Source: Gammaproteobacteria bacterium
GTDB lineage: Bacteria; Pseudomonadota; Gammaproteobacteria; Steroidobacterales; Steroidobacteraceae
Direction: 5' to 3'
Assembly (NCBI GenBank): GCA_028293765.1
Contig: JAQGOG010000089.1
Location: 1 to 64,000 of the forward strand
DNA: 64,000 nucleotides
Position 1 is the stretch's first letter. Each line of letters begins with the position of its first letter. Made by a program: the position numbers and the translations under genes. Below the pieces are notes generated by a model, which saw only the letters and a list, made by a program, of their open reading frames with translations, was not told the origin of the DNA and ran no database searches. Positions 7,680-16,267 of this stretch are shown one piece after another.

Positions 7680-8504
7680 ATGAGCCGAACCTCTGAGCGC
7701 CTGCCGACCCTGTACATCCCGCATGGCGGAGGACCGTGCTTTTTCATGGATACGCCGCCGGGACTGCCGCGCGATCTGTGGGAGCGGATGGGGGCCCATC
7801 TGCGCGGTATCGACGCATCGCTCGGCACGCGACCGAAAAGCGTGCTCGTGATTTCGGGTCACTGGGAGACGGAGCGTCCGACCGTGAATACGGCGACGCG
7901 GCCACCGCTTCTATTCGATTACTACGGATTTCCTGAACACACGTACCGGCTCACCTATCCAGCCGCTGGCTCTCCGGAGCTCGCGCGGCGTGTCCGCGAG
8001 CTGCTTACGGCGGCCGATATTCCCTCGGACGAGGAGCCGGAGCGCGGGCTCGATCACGGTGTCTTCGTGCCGTTCAAGCTCATCTACCCCGATGCGGACG
8101 TGCCTGTGGTGCAGTTGTCATTGAATAGAACTCTGGACGCCGCGACTCATCTCGCCATCGGCCGCGCCCTGGCGCCGTTGCGTGATGAAGGAATCCTGAT
8201 CGTCGGTAGTGGCATGAGCTATCACAACCTGCGCGATCTGTTCAGCGACGATCCGCGCGTGATGCGGGCGGCGGAAGATTTCGACCGTTGGCTTACCGAC
8301 GCGGTGACAGAGTCTGATCCTGCGGCGCGCGAGCGGAAGCTCGCCGCCTGGCATCAAGCGCCGGGCGCGCGTGCCTCGCACCCCCGGCCCGAGCATTTGA
8401 TCCCGCTCATGGTGGCGGCTGGCGCTGCTGGCGAAGACCTCGGGCGGGTGACCTACAACGAGCCGCTGCTGGGTAAGCCCGTCTCGGGATTTCAGTTCGG
8501 TTGA
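7680..8504 (+). CDS. DODA-type extradiol aromatic ring-opening dioxygenase (LigB/YgiD family)
   Basis: A 274-residue protein of the class III extradiol dioxygenase family, similar in layout to E. coli YgiD (4,5-DOPA dioxygenase). Metal-binding and catalytic histidines are visible in LYIPHGGGP, VLVISGHWE, RGLDHGVFVPF and ASHPRPEHLIPLM. The family cleaves catechol-type rings beside the hydroxyl pair using non-haem iron or zinc. It is transcribed divergently from the GH39-like gene, with a 54-bp gap to that gene's chosen start. No aromatic pathway genes sit next to it, so the physiological substrate is open. Confidence 0.88.
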   Translation: MSRTSERLPTLYIPHGGGPCFFMDTPPGLPRDLWERMGAHLRGIDASLGTRPKSVLVISGHWETERPTVNTATRPPLLFDYYGFPEHTYRLTYPAAGSPELARRVRELLTAADIPSDEEPERGLDHGVFVPFKLIYPDADVPVVQLSLNRTLDAATHLAIGRALAPLRDEGILIVGSGMSYHNLRDLFSDDPRVMRAAEDFDRWLTDAVTESDPAARERKLAAWHQAPGARASHPRPEHLIPLMVAAGAAGEDLGRVTYNEPLLGKPVSGFQFG

Positions 8505-8550
8505 TGCGACTTCTTCACGCTCCTAATGCAGTCCACATTATCATTGCGTG

Positions 8551-9108
8551 ATGGATGCACCCGCCGTTACGCGTTCTCGACGCCCATTTCTCGCCCCAGT
8601 CTGGCTCACCATGCTGGCGGTCCTGTTCGTGCTCTGCGCGGCCTTCGCGCTTTATCGCTCCGCTTCCACCACCGTGGTGGTCGTCGTGCGCCCCGCCGAG
8701 AAGGAAGCTGGCACCATCGATGATCCGCCACTCTCCGAGGTGGGCGAGCAGCGAGCGCAACGACTCGCGCAAATGCTCGGTGACGCGACGGGGGTCGGGC
8801 GGATCGAGGCTATTTATGTGAGCAACACGCGCCGTGCGCAGCAGACCGCCGCGCCGCTGGCCGACCGGCTTGGGAAACGAACGGTCGTCGTCGCAGGCAC
8901 TGACGCCCGGGCGGCTGTGAGCCAGGTGATGCGGGAGCACGATGGCGGAACGGTGCTCTTTGTTGGAAGCACCAGCAGCGTGCCGCAGCTCGTTCATGAG
9001 CTGAGTGGACTGGAAGTCGGCGCCGGCACGGAAATGGAGCACGATACTTTGTATGTCGTGAGCATTCCGACCTTCGGTCGGGCGAGCGTGCTCCGACTCA
9101 GATACTGA
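8551..9108 (+). CDS. Membrane-anchored histidine-phosphatase-fold protein lacking catalytic residues
   Basis: A 185-residue protein with one N-terminal membrane helix (about residues 15-36) followed by a phosphoglycerate-mutase/histidine-phosphatase-like domain. Family features are kept: PPLSEVGEQRAQRLAQML and YVSNTRRAQQTAAPLADRL. The phospho-acceptor motif, normally RHxE, reads VVVVVRPAEK, so the catalytic His is Pro 48. The second His motif, normally VGHSxxVP, reads FVGSTSSVPQ, with Ser 140 in place of His. Phosphatase activity is therefore unlikely, while the fold seems intact, suggesting a binding or structural role. A GTG at 8548 just ahead of the ATG is an alternative start; no clear ribosome site is visible. 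Confidence 0.8.
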   Translation: MDAPAVTRSRRPFLAPVWLTMLAVLFVLCAAFALYRSASTTVVVVVRPAEKEAGTIDDPPLSEVGEQRAQRLAQMLGDATGVGRIEAIYVSNTRRAQQTAAPLADRLGKRTVVVAGTDARAAVSQVMREHDGGTVLFVGSTSSVPQLVHELSGLEVGAGTEMEHDTLYVVSIPTFGRASVLRLRY

Positions 9109-9112
9109 CGAC

Positions 9113-9145
9113 GCGGCGAGGAGCGCCCGCGGCACGGCTTTTTTT
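9113..9145 (+). terminator. Possible terminator between two convergent genes
   Basis: A G+C-rich imperfect hairpin (GCGGCG at 9113-9118 with CGCCCGC at 9124-9130, one bulged base) is followed shortly by seven Ts at 9139-9145. The stem is short, so confidence is low. The position between the convergent phosphatase-like and peroxiredoxin genes is right. Confidence 0.3.
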
Positions 9146-9603
9146 CAGTTGCCCGCGCTGAGCGCCACCGCTGTGCGGATGAAATCCTCATGCAGGCGGA
9201 TGCGGAAGTCCGCGAGCACCCCCGAGCGAATGTGCCGCGACTGGTCGATGAGGTAGGTCATGCGCCGTACTCCGAAGCCCAGCGGGCCGGCAGCGTCGTA
9301 CATTTTTATCACGACCTTCTCGGTATCCGACAAAAGCGTAAACGGCAGCTGGTACTTCTCGCGGAACTTGCGGTGAGTGTCGGGCCCCTGCGGACTGACC
9401 CCGACCACGTCGAGCCCGGCCTTCTGAATCTCCACGTGCAGGTCGCGAATGGAGCAGGCTTCGCGTGTGCACCCTGGTGTGAAGTCCGCGGGATAGAAGT
9501 AGAGGATCAGAGGGCCGGTCCTGAGGAGCGTGCTCAACGACGCGCTCTGTCCGGTGTGATCCGGGAGCGTAAATTCCGGTGCTCGGCCGCCGATTTCCAG
9601 CAT
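9145..9603 (-). CDS. Thioredoxin-dependent peroxiredoxin, BCP/PrxQ type
   Basis: A 152-residue AhpC/TSA-family protein. The active-site segment YFYPADFTPGCTREAC contains the peroxidatic Cys within PxxxTxxC and a second Cys five residues later, the atypical two-Cys arrangement of PrxQ/BCP. It reduces H2O2 and alkyl hydroperoxides with thioredoxin as donor, probably in the cytoplasm since there is no signal peptide. The length matches the family. It stands alone, convergent with the phosphatase-like gene, with tRNA genes upstream on the other strand. Confidence 0.92.
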   Translation of the reverse strand: MLEIGGRAPEFTLPDHTGQSASLSTLLRTGPLILYFYPADFTPGCTREACSIRDLHVEIQKAGLDVVGVSPQGPDTHRKFREKYQLPFTLLSDTEKVVIKMYDAAGPLGFGVRRMTYLIDQSRHIRSGVLADFRIRLHEDFIRTAVALSAGN

Positions 9604-9706
9604 GCGTTCTTCTCCCGACCCCGTGTCCCTCGAGTCTGATCATAGCCGCCCGCCGTCAGCATCGGTTACCTGCCGCTCGCCATCGGCCCGGGGGGCGATT
9701 CTCCAC

Positions 9707-9734
9707 TGGACGTACTGATTCTCGATGCTAGAAT
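9707..9734 (+). promoter_or_regulatory. Likely sigma-70 promoter of the tRNA pair
   Basis: TAGAAT at 9729-9734 is a good -10 box and TGGACG at 9707-9712 a plausible -35, with a 16-bp spacer. A G+C-rich discriminator (cgcgcgcc) follows, as is usual for stringently controlled stable-RNA promoters. The tRNA-Ala gene begins 16 bp past the -10. Confidence 0.5.
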
Positions 9735-9749
9735 CGCGCGCCTTATCGT

Positions 9750-9825
<76 letters not shown>

Positions 9826-9864
9826 TTTCCCACCCAGCCTAAGCGACCGCAGCGTGACCGCAGC

Positions 9865-9940
9865 GTCCCCGTAGCTCAGCGGATAGAGCACTCGCCTCCT
9901 AAGCGAGGGGTCGCCGGTTCAATTCCGGCCGGGGACGCCA
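9865..9940 (+). tRNA. tRNA-Arg (anticodon CCT)
   Basis: The 76 nt fold as a cloverleaf. The acceptor GTCCCCG pairs with CGGGGAC, and the anticodon stem CTCGC/GCGAG has loop CTCCTAA giving CCT. The T-arm is GCCGG TTCAATT CCGGC, and CCA is encoded. It reads the Arg codon AGG. It lies 39 bp after tRNA-Ala and is probably co-transcribed. Confidence 0.96.
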
Positions 9941-10046
9941 TTCCATTCTCAACAGTGCCCAAAATCAATTGGTTACGGACTTATTCTCGACACTGGAGTA
10001 TCGTTGAGCCGTTACGCCGACGTGCGGCATTCAACTGGAGCGAAGC

Positions 10047-10160
10047 ATGACCAAGGGCATGGATCGGAAGAAAGAAGGCAAGAAAAAGCCGGCGAAGTCG
10101 TTGCAGGAAAAGCGTGCCGCCAAGAAGGAGAAAAAGGCCAACAAGGGCTTCCACGTGTGA
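10047..10160 (+). CDS. Small Lys-rich protein, 37 residues
   Basis: ATG at 10047 is preceded by GGAG at about eight bases. The frame ends with TGA at 10158-10160. The product starts MTKGMDRKKEGKKKPAKS, is almost entirely Lys, Ala, Glu and Gly, and ends KKANKGFHV. I recall short basic proteins of this pattern as conserved hypotheticals in many proteobacteria, with no known function. Such composition suits nucleic-acid or ribosome contact, which is inference. An inverted repeat CTGCTCC/GGAGCAG (10187-10193 and 10202-10208) downstream may end the transcript. Confidence 0.6.
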   Translation: MTKGMDRKKEGKKKPAKSLQEKRAAKKEKKANKGFHV

Positions 10161-10239
10161 CTTGACCACGTGCGCTAGCGTACTGACTGCTCCAGCGGAA
10201 CGGAGCAGGCTGCCCGGTCCGAGAACATAGGAGATGGAC

Positions 10240-11016
10240 ATGAGTGGCGATCGGGTTGCAACCAGCTGGCAGCGCCTTGCGAAGCTGCTGTTTTTCGCTG
10301 TGTCGTTGGCGGCCTCGGCCGGTATCGCTCTGGCCGACACCGGCACGGGCCTGATGCCGAGCCACGCTCAGGCGAGCTCCTATGGGGGCGGCTGGGAGTG
10401 TTCCCGAGGCTTTCATCAGGTGGGCGCGGCCTGCGCCGCGATCGATGTACCGGCGCATGGCTACCTGAGCGCGTATGGCAGCAGTTGGGACTGCGACCGC
10501 GGCTATTTGAAGAACGACAAGCAGTGCGTGGCCATCAAAGTGCCCGCCAACGCTTACGCCGATGACTCCTCGGTCGGCAAGGGCTGGCTCTGCAACCGCG
10601 GCTACCGCGCTGTGAGTGAGGGTTGCGCCCGTGCCGTCATACCGGCGAATGCCTTCTCCGCGGATTCGTCATATGGCAGCGGCTGGGAATGCAATCGCGG
10701 TTATCGTGCCAGTGGGGACGGTTGCGTGGCCGTGAAAGTGCCGGCTAACGGGTACCTGGTACGCCTGGGAGATGACTGGCGGTGCGAGCGCGGTTTCGTC
10801 AAACACGGTGACTCCTGCGAGCCGATTCCCGTGCCCAAGAACGGCTACCTCGATTCGACCGGCAACGACTGGAAATGCGAGCGTGGCTTCAAGCAGGAGA
10901 ACTCGGCCTGCACGGCTCTGAACGTCCCCGCCAACGCCTACATCGATTATTCCGGCAACGGTTGGCATTGCGAAGACGGCTTCCGCCGCCAGGGCGCACT
11001 GTGCGCAGTCAACTGA
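10240..11016 (+). CDS. Exported protein of seven Cys-containing ~30-residue repeats
   Basis: A 258-residue protein with a signal peptide (LAKLLFFAVSLAASAGIALA) followed by seven tandem repeats. Each contains W-x-C-x-R-G-[YF], then a second Cys about ten residues on, then VPANxY leading to the next repeat. Examples are WDCDRGYLKNDKQCVAIKVP and WKCERGFKQENSACTALNVP. The 14 cysteines pair naturally two per repeat, so one disulfide per repeat in the periplasm or outside the cell is likely. Start choice: GGAG at 10230-10233 is six bases ahead of the ATG at 10240, while the ATG at 10234 is too close. Function unknown; no catalytic motif is seen. Confidence 0.75.
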   Translation: MSGDRVATSWQRLAKLLFFAVSLAASAGIALADTGTGLMPSHAQASSYGGGWECSRGFHQVGAACAAIDVPAHGYLSAYGSSWDCDRGYLKNDKQCVAIKVPANAYADDSSVGKGWLCNRGYRAVSEGCARAVIPANAFSADSSYGSGWECNRGYRASGDGCVAVKVPANGYLVRLGDDWRCERGFVKHGDSCEPIPVPKNGYLDSTGNDWKCERGFKQENSACTALNVPANAYIDYSGNGWHCEDGFRRQGALCAVN

Positions 11017-11039
11017 AGCCCCGCGTGCCTGCGAGGCCT

Positions 11040-12110
11040 TCACGGCACCAGAGCTAGAAATAGAAAGGCGGCGAAGATCACGATGTGCACGGCGCCCTGC
11101 ATGATGTGAGTGCGGCCGGATACCAGCGTAATGGAGGCGACGAGAAAGGTCAGGACTAACAGGACCAACTCCTTGGCCTGCAGGCCGAGCACCAGCGGCA
11201 TACCGATGAGCACGGACGTGAGAGCCACCGCCGGGATCGTCAACCCGATGCTCGAAAGGGCGGAACCGAGCGCGAGATTCAAGCTGGTCTGCAACCTGTT
11301 GGCATGAGCCGCGCGCACTGCCGCCCAGGTCTCGGGTAGCAGCACCAACATCGCGATCACGATGCCCAGCACCGTCTTGGGTGCGCCCGCCGAGTCGAGC
11401 GCGGACTCGATGCTGGGCGAAATCACTTTCGACAGACCGACCACCGACACCAGCGCGACGAACAGCAGGCCGAAGCTCGCCAACGCGAGCGGAATGGACG
11501 GCGGTGGCGCGTGCATATCCTCGTCGGCGACGTTGTCGACCGGCAAAAAATAATCGCGGTGACGGACCGTCTGTATGAAGACGAATGCGCCCCACAGCGC
11601 CAACGATGCGATCGCGGCAAAAGTCAGTTGCGCGGTCGTGTAGGTCATGCCGTTCGAGCTCGTCGTGAACGCGGGCAGGACCAGCGAGAGCGTACTGAGC
11701 GCGATCAGCGTCGCCAGGGCGGTGTTTGCGCCGACGATATGAAAGGTCTGCTCATGGTGCCGCAGGCCGCCGATGAGCAGGCAGAGGCCGACTACGCCGT
11801 TACAGATGATCATGATCGTGGAGAAGATCGTATCGCGGGGCAGGGTGGCCTTGTCCGGCCCTCCCAGCATGATCGTCACGATGAGCGCGACCTCGATGAT
11901 TGTGATCGACGCGGTCAGCACCAGAGTGCCGAACGGTTCGCCGAGACGATGCGCCACGACCTCGGCGTGATGAACGGCGGCGATGACGGCACCAATGAGT
12001 GCCAGCCCACAAAGGACGACCAGCGTCGTGCCCACCGGCAACAGTAGGGCGGCCATTAGCAGCGCTGCCGCCCCCACGGGAAGCAGCAACGCCCACAAAG
12101 GCATGCGCAT
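11040..12110 (-). CDS. chaA: Calcium/sodium:proton antiporter, ChaA family
   Basis: A 356-residue integral membrane protein with about eleven hydrophobic helices and two CaCA-family alpha-repeat segments. The first is around HHAEVVAHRLGEPFGTLVL and SITIIEVALI. The second is around LPETWAAVRAAHANRLQTSLNLALGSALSSIG. Conserved acidic residues in both are expected to bind the cation. ChaA-type proteins extrude Ca2+, Na+ or K+ in exchange for protons, mainly at alkaline pH. A cytoplasmic loop with acidic residues (NVADEDMHAPPP) separates the halves. The gene is convergent with the repeat protein. Confidence 0.9.
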   Translation of the reverse strand: MRMPLWALLLPVGAAALLMAALLLPVGTTLVVLCGLALIGAVIAAVHHAEVVAHRLGEPFGTLVLTASITIIEVALIVTIMLGGPDKATLPRDTIFSTIMIICNGVVGLCLLIGGLRHHEQTFHIVGANTALATLIALSTLSLVLPAFTTSSNGMTYTTAQLTFAAIASLALWGAFVFIQTVRHRDYFLPVDNVADEDMHAPPPSIPLALASFGLLFVALVSVVGLSKVISPSIESALDSAGAPKTVLGIVIAMLVLLPETWAAVRAAHANRLQTSLNLALGSALSSIGLTIPAVALTSVLIGMPLVLGLQAKELVLLVLTFLVASITLVSGRTHIMQGAVHIVIFAAFLFLALVP

Positions 12111-12218
12111 GAGCGATTCCTTCCGACAACATTCCCCAGATGCGGGGGCGGTCGATGGTAATCGATATTGCGCAGCGCCTACGCCGGACGCGCGCTACAG
12201 GATCGGCGTGCCGCGCCG

Positions 12219-12569
12219 TCAGCCCAACAGCTCTTCGAGCTTCGCCGGCTTGTTCTGCTGGAGGATTTTGCGGGCGCTCGCGATTTCGTAGTCCGCGCGC
12301 GGGTGCACGGTGACAGCCGAGGCGCCTTTGAGCACGCGCGCGGCGAAATCTTCGGCCTGCGCCTGCTCCTGGTTCTGATCGAAAATCGTATGGAAGTAAT
12401 TCGCGACGCGCTCGCCGAAGGCGTCCCCGGGTTCCGCGTCCGCCTGGCCCGCCTCGAGTCGGGAGGTGACTTCGACACGGTCGGTCGCGAACCCGTCGGC
12501 GACGAGTTGTGTCCTGACACGGGTGGCGATTCCGTAGTCGTCATAAAGCGCAACGATCACTGGCGTCAT
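12219..12569 (-). CDS. Small protein resembling the GSP17M/YflT stress-protein domain
   Basis: A 116-residue soluble protein. The opening MTPVIVALYDDYGIATRVRTQLVADGF and a later VANYFHTIF ... EDFAARVLKGASAVTVHP ... ARKILQQNKPAKLEELL match the pattern I know from the general stress protein 17M-like (YflT) domain: a beta-alpha start, an Arg/Lys-Gly turn, a Val-rich strand and a closing helix. The assignment is by pattern memory and not certain. No catalytic residues are seen. Its promoter would lie in 12570-12680, opposite the DUF5658-type gene. Confidence 0.5.
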   Translation of the reverse strand: MTPVIVALYDDYGIATRVRTQLVADGFATDRVEVTSRLEAGQADAEPGDAFGERVANYFHTIFDQNQEQAQAEDFAARVLKGASAVTVHPRADYEIASARKILQQNKPAKLEELLG

Positions 12570-12679
12570 AGAGCCCTCCTCGATAGCAAACGGCCGGCTA
12601 CGGCGCCGGTTCCGGGTGCCTCGGGGATGTGAGCCCCGTCACGCTCTGGCCGCCGCCCCTGCGGGGCCGCGCCGTTACA

Positions 12680-13222
12680 ATGAGCGCTCGAGGGATAGCC
12701 CATTCACTGGAAAAGCAAGAAATCGTGACCATTGAGTCCCAGAGCCAGGGAACGGCCACACCCGCGGAGGGTGACGGGGACCGTCGTCGCGCCTCGGATC
12801 GCCGCAAGGAGCCTCTGCGTGCACTGCTGCACGGGAGCTTCAATCCCCGCCGCCGCGGCTCGCGGCGTGATGGTGAGAGGAGCGTGAGCGGTCTGGATTG
12901 GCATCACCCGCAATGGCTCGCCGTGGCGATGCTCATTGTGCTGTTTTCCTGCGCCGATGCGTTTCTGACGCTGACGCTGATGGATCGCGGCGCGTACGAG
13001 GTCAATCCCCTCATGGCGCCCCTGGTGGGCGGCTCGGCCCTGGCGTTCGCGATGGTCAAGATAGGGCTTACCTCTGGCGGCGTCGTCCTGCTGACGCTTC
13101 TCGCCCGGATGAAGGCATTCGGCCGGCTCCCGGTGAGTCTGCTGCTCTACACGGTGCTCGCGGGCTATGGCGTGCTCATCGCGTACGAGTTCCAGCTGCT
13201 GCAGGAGGCGCTGCCGTCCTGA
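12680..13222 (+). CDS. DUF5658-like small membrane protein
   Basis: About 180 residues from the ATG at 12680. Other possible starts are 12629 and a GTG at 12725, and none has a convincing ribosome site. The N-terminal ~75 residues are polar and Arg-rich with DRRRASDRRKEP. Three membrane helices follow, with the signature DAFLTLTLMDRGAYEVNPLM between the first and second. The Asp in the first helix and the E-x-NPLM motif are typical of DUF5658, whose function is unknown. It lies upstream of sucA in the same direction but 105 bp away. Confidence 0.65.
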   Translation: MSARGIAHSLEKQEIVTIESQSQGTATPAEGDGDRRRASDRRKEPLRALLHGSFNPRRRGSRRDGERSVSGLDWHHPQWLAVAMLIVLFSCADAFLTLTLMDRGAYEVNPLMAPLVGGSALAFAMVKIGLTSGGVVLLTLLARMKAFGRLPVSLLLYTVLAGYGVLIAYEFQLLQEALPS

Positions 13223-13327
13223 TCCGGCTGGGCTGAATCGGAACGGCGTCACGGTGCATTGAGGTGAACGCGTTTCCTCGCGGACGGTATTCCGCTAAAC
13301 TAGCGCTTCGCTGTTTGCTTCTTCAGC

Positions 13328-16267
13328 ATGCTTGAACCCACACCTCTCTACGGCGGTAACGCCGATTTCCTCGACGCCCTCTACGAGCAATACCTTCGCG
13401 ACCCCGCGAGCGTAGAAGAGCGTTGGCGTACTTATTTCGAGCGCCTCGCACCGCCAGCCGCGGGCGAGCGCCCGCACGGCCCAGTGCAAGCGGCTATTGC
13501 CGAGCGCGCCCAGCAACCTCGTGCCGCCGCGGCGCAGGCACCCACCGATCCAGGGGGAGCTGGGAATGCCAAGCAGGCCGCGGTCTCCCGCCTCATCCAG
13601 ATCTGGACAAATCGCGGCCATCTGCTCGCGAAAGTCGATCCGCTGGAACTGATGCATCGTCCGCGTCCGCGCGTGCTCGATCTCGATTATTTCGGACTTT
13701 CGGAAGCGGATCTGGAAACCGAGTTCTTCACCGGCAGTCGCACCGAAGCGGTGCCGAAACGGATGAAGCTGCGGGAGATCCTGGCGCAGCTCGAATTCAT
13801 CTACGGAGGACCCATCGGCGCGGAATTCGCGCACGTCTCGGACTCCACCGAACGCCTCTGGCTGCAGGACCAGTTTCAATCCGGCCGCCTGCTGGATCGC
13901 TTTAGCATTGAAGAGCGCCGGAACATTCTCTGGCAGCTCACGGCGGCGGAAGGTCTCGAGCGTTACCTGCACACGAAGTACGTCGGCCAGAAGCGCTTCT
14001 CGCTCGAGGGCGGCGACGCGTTCATTCCTCTTCTGGATGACCTCATTCAGCAGTGCGGCTCCGCCGCTATCGAAGAGGTGGTTATCGGCATGGCCCATCG
14101 CGGGCGGTTGAACGTGCTGGTGAACCTGCTCGGTAAGTCGCCGTCCGTCCTGTTCTCGGAGTTCGAGGGTAAATACGACCTGAGCCATCTCAAGGGCTCC
14201 GGGGACGTGAAGTATCACAAAGGTTTCTCTGCGGATCTGCGCACGGCGAGCGGCAATCTTCACACCGTTCTCGCATTCAACCCTTCACACCTCGAAGTGG
14301 TGGACCCCGTAGTGGAGGGGTCGGTGCGGGCTCGCCAGGAGCGTCGCGGCGATCAGCTTGGCGATCGCGTGTTGCCGTTGCTCGTGCACGGCGATGCTTC
14401 GTTCGCAGGGCAGGGCGTTGTCATGGAGACTCTGCAGCTGTCGCAGGCTCGCGGCTTCTACACGGGCGGCACCGTGCACATCGTCATCAACAACCAGGTC
14501 GGCTTCACCACCTCGGAACCGAGTGACGCTCGCTCGACGATCTATTGTAGCGATGTGGCGAAGATGCTCGAAGCCCCGATCTTCCACGTCAACGCCGACG
14601 ATCCCGAAGCGGTCGTGTTTGTTGCGCGCCTCGCGCTCAAGTACCGCATGAAGTTTCACAAGGACGTCGTCATCGATCTCGTGTGCTACCGGCGCCACGG
14701 CCATAACGAGGCCGACGAGCCGGCCGCGACGCAGCCCGGCATGTACCGGGTGATTCGACAGCATCCGACGGCGCGCAAGCTCTACGCCGACAAGTTGGTT
14801 GCCGAAGGCGTGCTGCCCGAGAACGAAGCCGAAGGAATGGTGGAGCAGTATCGCAACGGCCTGGACGAGGGCCGCCCCCAGGCGCGGGCTTCTCTCGGCA
14901 TGATCGGCAACAACTACACGGTTGACTGGAGCACGTACGCGCAGATCGATTGGACCGCCCGTATCCAAACCGGTGTAGAGATCCGGCGCCTGCGCTCTCT
15001 GGGAGAGCGCATCGTCAACTACCCGGCTGGATTTACCCTGCACCCCCGCGTGGCGCAGGTGATTGCCAACAGAAAGAAAATGCTTGCCGGCGAGCTGCCG
15101 CTCGATTGGGGCTGCGCCGAGACGCTCGCGTATTCGGCGCTCATCGAGGACGGCTTCTCGGTCCGCATCACGGGCCAGGACAGCGGCCGGGGCACGTTCT
15201 TTCATCGCCATGCGGTTTTGCACGAGCAGAATTCCGACGCCACCTACATCCCGCTGCAGCACATCGCCGACCATCAACCCCGTGTGCAGGTGATCGATTC
15301 CGTGCTGTCCGAAGAAGCCGTCATGGGCTTCGAATACGGCTATTCGACGACTGAGCCCAACTGCCTCGTCATCTGGGAAGGCCAGTACGGCGATTTCGCC
15401 AACGGGGCGCAGGTCATCATCGATCAGTTCATCAGCTCTGGGGAAGCCAAGTGGGAGCGCTTCTGCGGACTCGTTCTTTTCCTGCCCCATGGCTACGAAG
15501 GTGCCGGCCCGGAGCATTCCTCCGCGCGTCTCGAGCGCTTCCTGCAACTATGTGCCGAGTGGAACATGCAGGTGTGCGTGCCCTCGACGCCGGCGCAGAT
15601 GTTCCACATGCTCCGGCGCCAGATGCTGCAGCCGTTCCGAAAGCCGCTCATCGTGATGACGCCGAAGAGCCTCCTGCGAAACGACATGTCCGTGTCCTCG
15701 CTGGAAGATCTCACCCAAGGCAGCTTCGCTCGCGTGATCGACGAAGTTGACGATCTCTCGCCGCAGCAGGTACGTCGTCTCGTCTTCTGCAGCGGCAGGG
15801 TGTACTTCGATCTGCTCAAGGCACGGCGCAAGGACGGCATCCGTGATGTCGCGGTCGTCCGCATAGAGCAGCTGTATCCGTTTCCAAGCGAAGAGTATGA
15901 AGCCGTCCTGAATCGCTACCCTAACGCCCGCGAAATCGTGTGGTGCCAGGAAGAGCCGCAGAATCAGGGCGCGTGGTACCAGATTCGCCACCGACTGCAG
16001 GAATTGCTTGGCGGACGCCGGCAGGTGCTCTACGCGGGCCGCGCGCCAGCCGCGGCACCGGCGACTGGGATCAGTAAAATTCACGAGGCCGAGCAAAACG
16101 CGTTGATCGACGCGGCATTGCATGCGACGGCCACGGAGGACTCCGCGAGGGAGACCACGCGGTTGACGGCGACCACCGGCGCTCCGGCAGCGATGCCCGC
16201 TGCCGCGACGGTAACCACGGCCGCCGTCGGCGCGGCGCCCGCGACTCCATTGAGAAAAACTAAATGA
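13328..16267 (+). CDS. sucA: 2-oxoglutarate dehydrogenase E1 component
   Basis: A 979-residue thiamine-diphosphate enzyme that decarboxylates 2-oxoglutarate and passes the succinyl group to lipoyl-E2 in the TCA cycle. The start [19 protein letters not shown] is the E2-binding N-terminal segment. Active-site regions are clear: [38 protein letters not shown] and [12 protein letters not shown], then [14 protein letters not shown]-like [19 protein letters not shown]. The natural end near NALIDAAL is followed by an unusual tail of about 40 residues rich in Ala, Thr and Pro. The stop overlaps the sucB start by four bases (ATGA), so the two are translationally coupled. Confidence 0.98.
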   Translation: MLEPTPLYGGNADFLDALYEQYLRDPASVEERWRTYFERLAPPAAGERPHGPVQAAIAERAQQPRAAAAQAPTDPGGAGNAKQAAVSRLIQIWTNRGHLLAKVDPLELMHRPRPRVLDLDYFGLSEADLETEFFTGSRTEAVPKRMKLREILAQLEFIYGGPIGAEFAHVSDSTERLWLQDQFQSGRLLDRFSIEERRNILWQLTAAEGLERYLHTKYVGQKRFSLEGGDAFIPLLDDLIQQCGSAAIEEVVIGMAHRGRLNVLVNLLGKSPSVLFSEFEGKYDLSHLKGSGDVKYHKGFSADLRTASGNLHTVLAFNPSHLEVVDPVVEGSVRARQERRGDQLGDRVLPLLVHGDASFAGQGVVMETLQLSQARGFYTGGTVHIVINNQVGFTTSEPSDARSTIYCSDVAKMLEAPIFHVNADDPEAVVFVARLALKYRMKFHKDVVIDLVCYRRHGHNEADEPAATQPGMYRVIRQHPTARKLYADKLVAEGVLPENEAEGMVEQYRNGLDEGRPQARASLGMIGNNYTVDWSTYAQIDWTARIQTGVEIRRLRSLGERIVNYPAGFTLHPRVAQVIANRKKMLAGELPLDWGCAETLAYSALIEDGFSVRITGQDSGRGTFFHRHAVLHEQNSDATYIPLQHIADHQPRVQVIDSVLSEEAVMGFEYGYSTTEPNCLVIWEGQYGDFANGAQVIIDQFISSGEAKWERFCGLVLFLPHGYEGAGPEHSSARLERFLQLCAEWNMQVCVPSTPAQMFHMLRRQMLQPFRKPLIVMTPKSLLRNDMSVSSLEDLTQGSFARVIDEVDDLSPQQVRRLVFCSGRVYFDLLKARRKDGIRDVAVVRIEQLYPFPSEEYEAVLNRYPNAREIVWCQEEPQNQGAWYQIRHRLQELLGGRRQVLYAGRAPAAAPATGISKIHEAEQNALIDAALHATATEDSARETTRLTATTGAPAAMPAAATVTTAAVGAAPATPLRKTK

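Noticed and set aside
9865-9940. tRNA-Arg as an integration site of a genomic island
   Set aside because: No integrase gene and no repeated tRNA 3' end were found downstream; the following genes look native.
13295-15547. Two long reverse open frames under sucA
   Set aside because: Antisense of sucA with no domain signature.
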